Source: Betaproteobacteria bacterium
Lineage (GTDB): Bacteria; Pseudomonadota; Gammaproteobacteria; Burkholderiales; Burkholderiaceae
Assembly (NCBI GenBank): GCA_009921765.1
Contig: RFXC01000031.1
Location: 1 to 26,179 of the forward strand
Reading direction: 5' to 3'
Length of the DNA stretch: 26,179 nucleotides
How positions within the stretch are numbered: the stretch's first letter is position 1; each line of letters starts with the position of its first letter. Below are positions 1 through 6,632 of the stretch, piece after piece. The notes beneath the pieces are model-generated. The model did not search any database. It was not told where the DNA came from and saw only the letters and a program-made list of their open reading frames with translations. The position numbers and the translations under genes are program-made.

Positions 1-786
1 CGCTGCGTAAATGCCCTGCTCGCCACACGAAGGAAAATACCGTCCCCCCACCCGGATCGAGGCCGCCCCCGAAGACCCCGGTTCAGTCTGCGCTGCAGCG
101 TCTCGGACCCAGAGCGCAAGCGACCCGGGCTGGCAGGCCCCTGCCTGGACGCTCAGCTCATTGACCACCCGGACGTCCGCGAGCGGGGGATCAAGCGCGA
201 TTTTTGCCGCGCCCCCTGCCGGTTTCACCACCACCCGCACCGACTTGAAATTCATCAGCGCAGCGTGCGGCGCGACGTTGTAGGGCTGCGATGCGTCACC
301 ATCGATCGGCTGCCCAGGTTCAGCGCGCAAATCGAAAAGCGCATCATCGATCACCAGGTCGCCACGGATGTCGCGCAGCCCCGCCGCCCGCATGCGCCGG
401 ATGAATTCGGTCAGGTCTTCCACGACCAGCTTCGGGTCGCCGCCACCGCGCAACACCAGGTCGCCTTCGAGCACGCCATCCGACAGGCGGCCCCCAAGAT
501 GCGCGGTCGTGACCCAGCGGTACTCCGGCCCCAGAACGTTGAGCGCGACATAGGTGCTCAGCAATTTGATGGTCGAGGCCGGATTCAACGCCTGCGCAAC
601 GTTCCATTCAAGGAGCGGCGGCCCGCCCGTCACGGGAACGGCGACCAGCCCGACCTGCGCGGGCGACGCGCCCGTCGCGGCAATCCAGTGCGAGACCGGC
701 GGGGCGGGCTCGGCCCATCCGCGGGTCGCCATCGCCCCGACGACGAGCACCGCCGCCAGCGACCGCAGGCCCATTCGCCCCGTCAT
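1..786 (-). CDS. dacB: D-alanyl-D-alanine carboxypeptidase/endopeptidase (PBP4, S13 family), 3' part outside window
   Basis: A periplasmic penicillin-binding protein that trims or cleaves peptidoglycan cross-links. The reading frame was taken directly from the reverse complement: it begins at the ATG at 786 and stays open to the window edge (262 codons), so the C-terminal half is missing. Residues 1-25 look like a signal peptide (basic start, Ala/Val-rich core, cleavage after GWA). An STIK tetrad near residue 70 fits the S13 active-site SxxK serine and lysine. It is followed by the family-typical LVLRGGGDPKL and GDLVIDDALFD blocks, and further on QPYNVAPHAALMNF. Another in-frame ATG at 774 could also serve as start. 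The SxN and KTG motifs would lie outside the window. The gene is divergent from the zapA cluster, with 181 bp between them. Confidence 0.9.
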   Translation of the reverse strand, partial: MTGRMGLRSLAAVLVVGAMATRGWAEPAPPVSHWIAATGASPAQVGLVAVPVTGGPPLLEWNVAQALNPASTIKLLSTYVALNVLGPEYRWVTTAHLGGRLSDGVLEGDLVLRGGGDPKLVVEDLTEFIRRMRAAGLRDIRGDLVIDDALFDLRAEPGQPIDGDASQPYNVAPHAALMNFKSVRVVVKPAGGAAKIALDPPLADVRVVNELSVQAGACQPGSLALWVRDAAAQTEPGSSGAASIRVGGRYFPSCGEQGIYAA

Positions 787-932
787 TCGACCAACCCATT
801 CAATGATGTTCACGGAACTCCCGATCCACACTGCATCAATCGTCACACCGGACCACCGACGGCCGCGATGGTAACCGAAGCCGATCCTGGGCCCGGACAG
901 CAACTGGCGCCCCACTTGCCGGACCGGTCAAC

Positions 933-961
933 TTGACCCCCCCTTTCGGTCTGCCTAACAT
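933..961 (+). promoter_or_regulatory. Candidate sigma70 promoter of the ZapB-like/zapA cluster
   Basis: TTGACC at 933-938 and TAACAT at 956-961 are separated by exactly 17 bp. The expected start of transcription lies about 7 nt downstream, which is the A of the ATG at 968, so the mRNA may be leaderless. No Shine-Dalgarno is visible before that ATG. This is a prediction by motif only. Confidence 0.5.
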
Positions 962-967
962 CCTGGC

Positions 968-1177
968 ATGGAACAAGACGTACAACTTCTTGGCGACCAG
1001 ATCGATCGTCTGCTCGCCAACATGCGCCGACTGGTCGACGAAAACGCCCGCCTCAAGGCGGCACTCTCTGACAGCCAGGCCCTCAACGCCGATCTGCGCG
1101 AGCGGATGGCCGATGCCCGCGCCCGGGTCGAGTTCGCACTCTCCCGTTTGCCCGCCGACATGGCCGATCCTTCCTGA
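968..1177 (+). CDS. Small coiled-coil protein, ZapB-like (TIGR02449-type), upstream of zapA
   Basis: A 69-residue protein that is almost wholly predicted coiled coil: leucines and other aliphatic residues recur in heptads from about residue 7 (LLGDQIDRLL) to 58, ending in a short Pro-containing tail. It has no signal peptide or catalytic motif. Its size, composition and place directly before zapA match the small TIGR02449-type proteins found next to zapA, and resemble the division factor ZapB, so a role at the Z-ring is inferred, not shown. zapA follows after 57 bp, probably in the same transcript. The ATG lies 6 nt after a good -10 hexamer and has no ribosome-binding site. Confidence 0.75.
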   Translation: MEQDVQLLGDQIDRLLANMRRLVDENARLKAALSDSQALNADLRERMADARARVEFALSRLPADMADPS

Positions 1178-1234
1178 TCACCCCGCCGCGGGCCGCCGCC
1201 CCGTTCGAATCCCCTTACCGACACCGAGCCCCAG

Positions 1235-1537
1235 ATGGAACAGATCGACGTCAGGATCCTGGATCGCGAGTACCGGCTATCGGTCACCCCCGAGGACAAA
1301 GACCGGCTGGTCCGGGCGGCGCAAATGGTCGACAGCAAGATGCGCGCAATCCGCGACTCAGGCCGGGTCACCAGCACTGACCGAATCGCAGTGCTCGCAG
1401 CGCTGCAGTTCGCCCATCAGATCCTCGGTAACGGCAACGACACTCAGGCCCAGCAAGCGGCCGAGGTCAGCCGCCGGCTGCGCAAAATCAACGATACCCT
1501 CGAGACCGAGCTTCGGCAGCAGGAAAATCTTTTCTGA
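1235..1537 (+). CDS. zapA: Cell division protein ZapA
   Basis: A 100-residue protein matching ZapA in length and layout. The N-terminal beta-alpha globular part (EQIDVRILDREYRLSV, then EDKDRLVRAAQMVDSKM) is followed by a long C-terminal helix (about 48-98) that in the family forms an antiparallel coiled-coil tetramer. ZapA binds FtsZ and bundles its filaments at the division site. The segment TDRIAVLAALQFAHQIL is typical of ZapA at the start of the long helix. The gene sits between a ZapB-like gene and the 6S RNA gene; zapA followed by ssrS is also the order in E. coli. No strong Shine-Dalgarno precedes the ATG. Confidence 0.93.
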   Translation: MEQIDVRILDREYRLSVTPEDKDRLVRAAQMVDSKMRAIRDSGRVTSTDRIAVLAALQFAHQILGNGNDTQAQQAAEVSRRLRKINDTLETELRQQENLF

Positions 1538-1563
1538 CTGCAGGCCTGACTCCCAAGGCGCGA

Positions 1564-1569
1564 TACAAT
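1564..1569 (+). promoter_or_regulatory. -10 element of 6S RNA gene
   Basis: TACAAT at 1564-1569 lies 6-7 nt before the predicted 6S RNA 5' end (about 1574-1576). No convincing -35 box is seen at the right spacing. Confidence 0.5.
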
Positions 1570-1573
1570 CAAT

Positions 1574-1753
1574 GCGCCCTGCGGTGTTCGATTAGGCCAT
1601 ACATTCCTTGAACCAATAATGTGACTCAGGCCACGGCGATTCGCGTACCGCTGTTGTGATCGTCCCTCGTCGGATGAACCTGATGCGGTGCCTGCTGTGG
1701 CCGACCTGAACTTCACGGTTCAGGATGCTGGTCTGCCGGCACAGGCGGGGCCC
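1574..1753 (+). ncRNA. ssrS: 6S RNA
   Basis: 6S RNA binds the sigma70 RNA polymerase holoenzyme as a mimic of an open promoter and damps transcription in stationary phase. The evidence is position (directly after zapA), length of about 180 nt, and sequence blocks of the betaproteobacterial form, such as ACATTCCTTGAACCAATAAT near the 5' side and GACCTGAACTTCACGGTTCA near the 3' side. The ends pair as a closing stem: GCCCTGC (1576-1582) with GCGGGGC (1745-1751), then GTG with CAC inside it. A TACAAT -10 element lies just upstream. Exact ends are uncertain by a few bases. Confidence 0.88.
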
Positions 1754-1782
1754 CTGTTTCTCGCTCTCGTTTGAGCGCAACC

Positions 1783-1813
1783 GGTGGGCTGCAGCTCACC
1801 CGGGTTCGAACCC
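1783..1813 (+). other. Two adjacent palindromes between 6S RNA and the EVE gene
   Basis: A hairpin with 7-bp arms (1783-1789 with 1794-1800, loop TGCA, one G:T pair) is followed at once by the 12-bp palindrome GGGTTCGAACCC (1802-1813). The second resembles the T-arm of a tRNA, but only three stem pairs fit a true T-arm. No T-run follows. It could be a processing or terminator structure for 6S RNA, or a tRNA remnant. Confidence 0.5.
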
Positions 1814-1819
1814 TCTCCC

Positions 1820-2293
1820 ATGAACGCTCCCCGGCAGTATTGGCTGATGAAGTCCGAGCCCGACGAGTGCTCAATCGATGACGCACTCGCGGCGCCAAAC
1901 CGTACCGTGGCTTGGGTCGGTGTTCGCAACTACCAGGCGCGCAATTTCATGCGCGATGCCATGCGAATCGGCGATGGCGTGCTGTTCTATCACTCGGGCT
2001 GTGCGGAGCCCGGTGTGGCGGGTCTCGCCAAGGTGGCCTCTACGCCCTATCCGGACCCCACGCAATTCGACCACCGTTCGGCCTACTTTGATCCGGCAAG
2101 CAAACCCGCCCAGCCACGCTGGATACTGGTCGATGTGAAAGCGGTTGAACGCATCCCGCTCGTATCGCTTGCCCGAATGCGCGCCGATGCGGCGCTCGCC
2201 GACATGCAGGTACTGCGGCGCGGCAACCGGCTATCGATTACGCCGGTAACACCAGATCAGTGGCAGGCGATGCTGCGGCTTACTTCGCGCTGA
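1820..2293 (+). CDS. EVE domain-containing protein
   Basis: A 157-residue single-domain protein of the EVE family (PUA-like fold). Family hallmarks are [13 protein letters not shown] at the N-terminus, [28 protein letters not shown] and GVAGLAKV, and [11 protein letters not shown] domains are thought to bind modified bases in DNA or RNA; the ligand of this protein is unknown. The ATG at 1820 is chosen over an in-frame GTG at 1784 because homologs begin close to QYWLMKSEP and the extra codons overlap the palindromes after 6S RNA. No Shine-Dalgarno is visible. Its last 14 bases overlap the 3' end of ispH on the other strand. Confidence 0.9.
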   Translation: MNAPRQYWLMKSEPDECSIDDALAAPNRTVAWVGVRNYQARNFMRDAMRIGDGVLFYHSGCAEPGVAGLAKVASTPYPDPTQFDHRSAYFDPASKPAQPRWILVDVKAVERIPLVSLARMRADAALADMQVLRRGNRLSITPVTPDQWQAMLRLTSR

Positions 2294-3206
2294 GCCCGCG
2301 CGGCAGCGGAAAGGTCACCTTCTCTTCCACGCCAGGCAGCGTACTTACGCGCGCCGCCCCCAACTCGCGCAGTCGCGCCACCACTTCGGTGACCAGGACC
2401 TCGGGCGCCGATGCACCAGCGGTCACACCAACGCGATGCCGCCCCGTCACCCAGGCGGGGTCAAGCTGCGCGGCTGAGCCGATCAGCCGGGCTTCGCAGC
2501 CCATTTTCTCGGCAACTTCGCGAAGGCGATTGCTGTTGGAGCTGCTCTGCGAACCGATGACCAGCACCAGGTCGCACTGCGGCGCCATAAATTTCACTGC
2601 GTCCTGTCGATTCTGGGTGGCGTAGCAAATGTCCTGCTTCTTGGGCTCGGCGATCAGCGGGAAACGCCGCCTCAGCGCATCAATCACCGCCTGGCAGTCG
2701 TCGACCGACAGGGTCGTCTGGGTGACGTAGGCCAGCCGCGAAGGATCACTGACCCGAAGCTCGTCGACATCGGCCACCGTTTCCACCAGGTGGATGCCGT
2801 CATCGATCTGCCCCATCGTGCCCTCAACCTCAGGATGCCCGGCGTGTCCGATCATCACGATCTCACGTCCGTCCTGCCGCATTTTCGAGACTTCGACATG
2901 CACCTTGGTAACCAGCGGACAGGTTGCATCGAACACCTGCAACCCGCGCCCCTCGGCCTTCACGCGCACCGCACGCGATACGCCGTGCGCGGAAAAAATC
3001 AGCACGGCGCCATCGGGCACATCGTCGACCGAGTCGACGAATACCGCACCCTTGCCGCGCAGTTCGCCCACCACATGATCGTTGTGGACGATTTCGTGCC
3101 GGACATAGACCGGCCCGCCGAAATTCTGCAGCGCGCGTTCAACGATTTCGATTGCACGGTCAACGCCCGCGCAAAACCCCCGAGGCTGAGCCAGGACGAT
3201 ATCCAT
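2280..3206 (-). CDS. ispH: 4-hydroxy-3-methylbut-2-enyl diphosphate reductase
   Basis: The last enzyme of the MEP pathway: it reduces HMBPP to IPP and DMAPP using a [4Fe-4S] cluster. The protein has 308 residues, the normal length. The three cluster cysteines are C12 (RGFCAGV), C96 (ATCPLV) and C194 ([10 protein letters not shown]). Substrate-site residues are also present: H41, H74, H124 with E126 ([11 protein letters not shown]), and the SSNSNRL and TAGASAPE blocks. The open frame runs further upstream into fkpB, but the ATG at 3206 starts the conserved [19 protein letters not shown]. It follows fkpB by 10 nt, the same pair as in E. coli, and is clearly co-transcribed with it. Confidence 0.97.
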   Translation of the reverse strand: MDIVLAQPRGFCAGVDRAIEIVERALQNFGGPVYVRHEIVHNDHVVGELRGKGAVFVDSVDDVPDGAVLIFSAHGVSRAVRVKAEGRGLQVFDATCPLVTKVHVEVSKMRQDGREIVMIGHAGHPEVEGTMGQIDDGIHLVETVADVDELRVSDPSRLAYVTQTTLSVDDCQAVIDALRRRFPLIAEPKKQDICYATQNRQDAVKFMAPQCDLVLVIGSQSSSNSNRLREVAEKMGCEARLIGSAAQLDPAWVTGRHRVGVTAGASAPEVLVTEVVARLRELGAARVSTLPGVEEKVTFPLPRGLSAK

Positions 3207-3216
3207 CAGAGACTCC

Positions 3217-3729
3217 TTACAACACGCCCAGGATCTCGACCTCGAAGTCGATGGCCTGGCCGGCAAGCGGATGATTGAAATCGAACAACACCGACTGATC
3301 GTTGATTTCCTTGACGACGCCGGCATACCGACCACCACCGGGGGCGGGAAGCTCCACCAGGTCGCCGGGCTCATAGGTGGTGCCCGCTGTGGTGTGGGCG
3401 TCGAAGACTGATCGAGACAGTCGCTGCAGCAGTTCCGGATTGCGGGGACCAAACGCCTCGCCGGGGGCAAGCGCGAAGCGGCGATGCTCGCCTTCGCGCA
3501 AATCCATCAGGCATCGCTCAAGGGGCTCAGCCAGTTGGCCGATCCCGATCTGGAGCGTGGCGGGCTTTCCGCCGAAAGTGCTGATGATGTCAGCGCCGCG
3601 TTCTGCAAGGGTGAGCCGGTAGTGCAGCGTGAGATGCGAATCGGCCCCTACCCGCGCGCCCTCATTGACCGAAGCATTGGGATCTGCGGAGTCGGCGGGC
3701 ACGGTGCCTGGCGTTGAAGAAGCGTTCAT
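3217..3729 (-). CDS. fkpB: FKBP-type peptidyl-prolyl cis-trans isomerase (SlpA-like)
   Basis: A 170-residue cytoplasmic FKBP isomerase and chaperone of the SlpA/FkpB type. After a low-complexity N-terminal stretch of about 30 residues, the FKBP fold begins at [11 protein letters not shown]. It is interrupted by an IF (insert-in-flap) domain in roughly residues 95-145, and ends with the family hallmark DFNHPLAG (150-157) and DFEVEILGV. The N-terminal extension is longer than in E. coli FkpB, but no alternative start codon is available within it. It is the first gene of the fkpB-ispH operon. A TAGAAT -10 hexamer lies 6 nt before the ATG, with no Shine-Dalgarno. The gene is divergent from radC with only 23 bp between start codons. 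Confidence 0.9.
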   Translation of the reverse strand: MNASSTPGTVPADSADPNASVNEGARVGADSHLTLHYRLTLAERGADIISTFGGKPATLQIGIGQLAEPLERCLMDLREGEHRRFALAPGEAFGPRNPELLQRLSRSVFDAHTTAGTTYEPGDLVELPAPGGGRYAGVVKEINDQSVLFDFNHPLAGQAIDFEVEILGVL

Positions 3730-3735
3730 CAGCCC

Positions 3736-3741
3736 ATTCTA
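3736..3741 (-). promoter_or_regulatory. Candidate -10 element of fkpB-ispH
   Basis: TAGAAT read on the minus strand ends 6 nt before the fkpB ATG, so transcription would start at or next to the start codon. The -35 region, inside the radC coding sequence, is weak. Confidence 0.4.
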
Positions 3742-3752
3742 AAGGAACACCC

Positions 3753-4532
3753 ATGCCAGCCGAGACCCTTCGAACCACCCGGTCCCGTGCCCCTGCAAGC
3801 CCACTTGGGCCGCTTGCCACCCGCTTGCTGCGCCACGGCGCACACACGCTTGCTGATACCGAGTTGGTCGCGCTGCTCCTGGGCGACGACCCCGTGCGGC
3901 CCCGCGCGCCAGGTGTCCAGCCGGCTGCCCGCGCGGCGCTGCAGCGGCTCGCCGCGTCCCGGGGCTCGCTAAGGGAGCTCGCCCACCTCCAGGAAGCGAA
4001 CGGCGCGCGGGCCGGCATGACCCCTCAGCCGGGTTCTGGCGCCTGCGAAGCGCACGAAAGCATGCCCGAGTTCAGCCGGGGCGGGCAATGCAGCGCCATC
4101 CTGCAGGCCGCCCTCGAGTTCAGCCGTCGCTGTCTGGGCGAAGCCCTTCAGGCTCGCTCGCCCATCAATTCGCCAGCCGAACTCCGCGCCTTTCTCACAC
4201 TCTGGCTGCGCGAACGACCACGGGAGTGCTTTGTAGTGCTGTTTCTGGACAGTCAAAACCGGTTGATCTGCGCCGAAGAAATGTTTCAGGGCACCGTTGC
4301 GCAAACCATGGTCTACCCGCGGGAAATCGCCCGTCGGGCCATTGAAACGGGCGCCTGCGCGCTGATCGTCGCCCACAACCATCCGTCCGGGACACCCACT
4401 CCCAGCGCTGCCGACCATCAACTTACCCGGGCACTGCGTCAGGCCCTCGCGCTGCTCGATCTGCCCATTCTCGACCATGTCATCGTGGCTGACCACCAGT
4501 GCTTTTCCTTCGCGGAGGCCGGACTCATGTAG
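3753..4532 (+). CDS. radC: RadC family JAB/MPN-domain protein
   Basis: A 259-residue RadC-family protein. The C-terminal JAB (JAMM) metalloprotease-like domain is complete: [31 protein letters not shown], then the metal motif HNHPSG with H208, H210 and D221. The family was once linked to DNA repair, but its real role is unsettled. The N-terminal part normally carries a helix-hairpin-helix (G-x-G-x-A-K-A). Here the region of residues 76-112 is replaced by a Gly/Ala/Glu-rich segment of unusual length and no clear hairpin motif. The start at 3753 is preceded by AAAGGA at about 3741-3746; an upstream in-frame ATG at 3714 would overlap fkpB and was not used. Confidence 0.88.
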   Translation: MPAETLRTTRSRAPASPLGPLATRLLRHGAHTLADTELVALLLGDDPVRPRAPGVQPAARAALQRLAASRGSLRELAHLQEANGARAGMTPQPGSGACEAHESMPEFSRGGQCSAILQAALEFSRRCLGEALQARSPINSPAELRAFLTLWLRERPRECFVVLFLDSQNRLICAEEMFQGTVAQTMVYPREIARRAIETGACALIVAHNHPSGTPTPSAADHQLTRALRQALALLDLPILDHVIVADHQCFSFAEAGLM

Positions 4533-4548
4533 CGATGCACGGCCCAAT

Positions 4549-4578
4549 TTGCGGCCAGACGCCTTTCGCGATTACAAT
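4549..4578 (+). promoter_or_regulatory. Candidate promoter of rpmB-rpmG
   Basis: TTGCGG (4549-4554) and TACAAT (4573-4578) are spaced by 18 bp, about 60 bp before rpmB, in the gap after radC. Confidence 0.45.
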
Positions 4579-4638
4579 CTCTGGTTTCGCATTTTCCCTA
4601 CTCACCCCTTCCCAGTCACCCCATACCAGGAGCCTTCC

Positions 4639-4875
4639 ATGGCCCGAGTCTGCCAGGTCACCGGCAAAGCGCCGATGGTCGGAAACAACGTTTCTCACGC
4701 CAACAACAAAACCAAGCGCCGGTTTCTGCCCAATCTTCAGAACCGTCGTTTCTGGCTCGAGAGCGAAAGCCGCTGGATAAGGCTTCGCCTGACCAACGCT
4801 GCGCTTCGGCTCATCGACAAGAAAGGGCTTGAGGTGGTGGTGTCCGAAATGCGTGCCCGCGGCGAGGCCGTTTGA
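4639..4875 (+). CDS. rpmB: 50S ribosomal protein L28
   Basis: A 78-residue protein almost identical in layout to E. coli L28: [36 protein letters not shown] and a Lys/Arg-rich C-terminal half. It is a structural protein of the large subunit. It lacks the CxxC pairs of zinc-binding L28 forms. The upstream AGGAG at about 4628-4632 serves as ribosome-binding site. rpmG follows after 63 bp, the usual L28-L33 pairing. Confidence 0.97.
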   Translation: MARVCQVTGKAPMVGNNVSHANNKTKRRFLPNLQNRRFWLESESRWIRLRLTNAALRLIDKKGLEVVVSEMRARGEAV

Positions 4876-4938
4876 CCGGTGGCGCACGGTTTCACTGACT
4901 GCCCCACTTACTGCCCCATTTAGCAGGACACTTCCATC

Positions 4939-5094
4939 ATGCGCGAAAAAATCAAACTCGAATCCACCGCCGGCACCGGTCACTTCTACACGACCACCAA
5001 AAACAAGCGGACGATGCCCGAAAAAATGGAAATCAAGAAGTTTGATCCTGTGGCCCGCAAGCACGTGGCCTACAAGGAAACCAAGATCAAGTGA
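4939..5094 (+). CDS. rpmG: 50S ribosomal protein L33
   Basis: A 51-codon gene read directly from the sequence: it begins [20 protein letters not shown] and ends with the conserved YKETKIK, followed by TGA. L33 is a small large-subunit protein near the E site. No cysteines are present, so this is the zinc-independent form. GCAGGAC upstream provides a partial Shine-Dalgarno. It is the second gene of rpmB-rpmG. Confidence 0.96.
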   Translation: MREKIKLESTAGTGHFYTTTKNKRTMPEKMEIKKFDPVARKHVAYKETKIK

Positions 5095-5264
5095 CGGCCG
5101 GTTGAGCCTGAGCCAGAAGGACGGGTTGAGCCGGAATGTTGTGGCCGGCTCCCTCCCAACGTAGCGAACCTCGCCACGCGGGCTAAAAGCGCGGTTTTAA
5201 ACTCCCTCGCCACGCACGCGCGAGGCGTTCAACGGGACCGCATCTCACGCCACTTCAGTCAGAA

Positions 5265-5279
5265 GGGGCTTTCTGCCCC
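5265..5279 (-). terminator. Weak hairpin between rpmG and the desaturase gene
   Basis: GGGGC (5265-5269) and GCCCC (5275-5279) form a 5-bp stem with a 5-nt loop, 12 bp after the desaturase stop on the minus strand. Only a short TTCT follows, so termination strength is doubtful. The rest of the gap between 5095 and 5290 holds only short repeats, including CCTCGCCACGC at 5169 and again at 5205. Confidence 0.35.
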
Positions 5280-5290
5280 GCCCCATCCGC

Positions 5291-6490
5291 CTACGCAGCA
5301 GCGTAGGAGCGAATCCGGATAGACATTGAACGCAGGGCAGGAATGTCACTTGATTCCGCCCGCTGACACCACTGTTGGAGCATGACCACCAGCTGCTCGC
5401 GAGACCGGTTGGACCGCTCCCAGATCACGCCAAGCTCGCGCCGCATCTCCACCAATACGCTCAGCCGTTCGCTTGCGGCCAGCACGTCGGGCAGCGCAGC
5501 GCGCTGGTCGCCGCTCCAGCGAACCGCATCAAGCGGCAACCAGTGGCGGGCAGCGCTCAGAAGCTGACCCTCAGGCCGACTCAACTGCGACAGGCGCGCG
5601 GCTTCTTCGGCGCACGCCTTGCGCAGAGAGCGCGCGAACTGCTGCATGACATCGTAGCGGTGCGCGATCAGCGCCTGCACCGCGTCAAGATCGATGCTGG
5701 CACGCGCATTGGTGAGCTTGGGGGTGGGCGCGATCTTTTTCACCCTCGCAAGGCCGGCCATGGACAGCAACCGGATGTACAGCCACCCGATATCGAACTC
5801 ATACCATTTGTTGGACAGCCTGGCCGACGTGGGAAATGCGTGGTGGTTGTTATGCAGTTCTTCGCCGCCGATCAGGATGCCCCAGGGAACGATGTTGGTG
5901 CTGGCATCGGGGCATTCGAAGTTGCGATAGCCCCGCGCGTGCCCCAGGCCGTTGATGACGCCGGCTGCCAGCACAGGAATCCAGAGCATCTGAACGCCAA
6001 ACACCGATATCCCAATCACACCAAACAGGGCAACGTTGATCGCGAGCATCAGCAGAATGCCGCCAATCGGGAAACGCGTGTAGAGGTTCCGTTCGATCCA
6101 GTCGTCGGGCGTGCCGTGACCATATTTCTCCATGGTCTCGCGGTTGGCCGCTTCGGCCCGGTAGAGTTCGGCTCCCTCGAGCAGCACTTTGCTCAAACCA
6201 AAGCGAACCGGACTGTGGGGATCTTCCGGGCCTTCGCACTTCGCATGGTGCTTGCGGTGAATGGAGGCCCACTCACGGGTGAGCATGCCGGTGGTGAGCC
6301 AGAGCCAGAAACGGAAGAAATGCGACACCGCTGGGTGAAGATCAAGCGCCCGATGGGCCTGGCAGCGGTGCAGGTAAATGGTGACGCCCGCGATGGTGAT
6401 GTGGGTGAAGAGCAGCGTGACGCCCAACACCTGCCAGCCGCTCAGGTCGAGCAGGCCAGCGTCGAGAAACTGCAATACGGAATCGATCAA
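5291..6490 (-). CDS. Membrane acyl-lipid/acyl-CoA fatty acid desaturase with C-terminal extension
   Basis: A 399-residue integral membrane di-iron desaturase, probably of the delta-9 type that makes monounsaturated fatty acids. The three histidine boxes are H41RCQAH46, H78RKHH82 and H213NNHH217, with hydrophobic segments at about 17-40, 58-70 and 143-180. After residue 265 comes an extension of about 135 residues, soluble, helical and Arg/Leu-rich, outside the catalytic core; its function is not known. The start is a TTG (6490) preceded by a strong AGGAGG with 7-nt spacing; no ATG occurs before residue 69. It is the last of three genes read leftward after purN and the methyltransferase, but a 142-bp gap with two inverted repeats suggests its own control. 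Confidence 0.92.
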   Translation of the reverse strand: MIDSVLQFLDAGLLDLSGWQVLGVTLLFTHITIAGVTIYLHRCQAHRALDLHPAVSHFFRFWLWLTTGMLTREWASIHRKHHAKCEGPEDPHSPVRFGLSKVLLEGAELYRAEAANRETMEKYGHGTPDDWIERNLYTRFPIGGILLMLAINVALFGVIGISVFGVQMLWIPVLAAGVINGLGHARGYRNFECPDASTNIVPWGILIGGEELHNNHHAFPTSARLSNKWYEFDIGWLYIRLLSMAGLARVKKIAPTPKLTNARASIDLDAVQALIAHRYDVMQQFARSLRKACAEEAARLSQLSRPEGQLLSAARHWLPLDAVRWSGDQRAALPDVLAASERLSVLVEMRRELGVIWERSNRSREQLVVMLQQWCQRAESSDIPALRSMSIRIRSYAAA

Positions 6491-6541
6491 AACAAACCCT
6501 CCTGCGTGGCGCCCGCTCCTCGCTGCTGGTGCGACCCCTGC

Positions 6542-6558
6542 TCAAACCGGGGGTTTGA
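6542..6558. promoter_or_regulatory. 17-bp perfect inverted repeat upstream of desaturase
   Basis: TCAAACC-GGG-GGTTTGA: 7-bp arms and a 3-bp centre, about 52 bp before the desaturase start codon. No T-run follows on either strand. It could be an operator or part of the mRNA leader. Confidence 0.4.
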
Positions 6559-6591
6559 AGGCAGGGCGCACGCTTGTCGGGAACAGGCTGG

Positions 6592-6617
6592 GGTGAATTC
6601 GACTTTGTGAACTCACC
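6592..6617. repeat. Interrupted inverted repeat between methyltransferase and desaturase genes
   Basis: GGTGAATTC (6592-6600) and GAACTCACC (6609-6617) pair at 8 of 9 positions around an 8-bp spacer, 15 bp after the methyltransferase stop. There is no T-run. It could be a transcript-end hairpin or a regulator site. Confidence 0.4.
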
Positions 6618-6632
6618 TGCCGACTTGCGATT

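Noticed and set aside
1783..1822. tRNA gene after 6S RNA
   Set aside because: Only a T-arm-like palindrome is present; there are no D-arm, anticodon arm or acceptor stem pairs.
5375..6610. 411-codon frame opposite the desaturase
   Set aside because: The histidine boxes and membrane segments are on the minus strand; the opposite frame lacks any family features.
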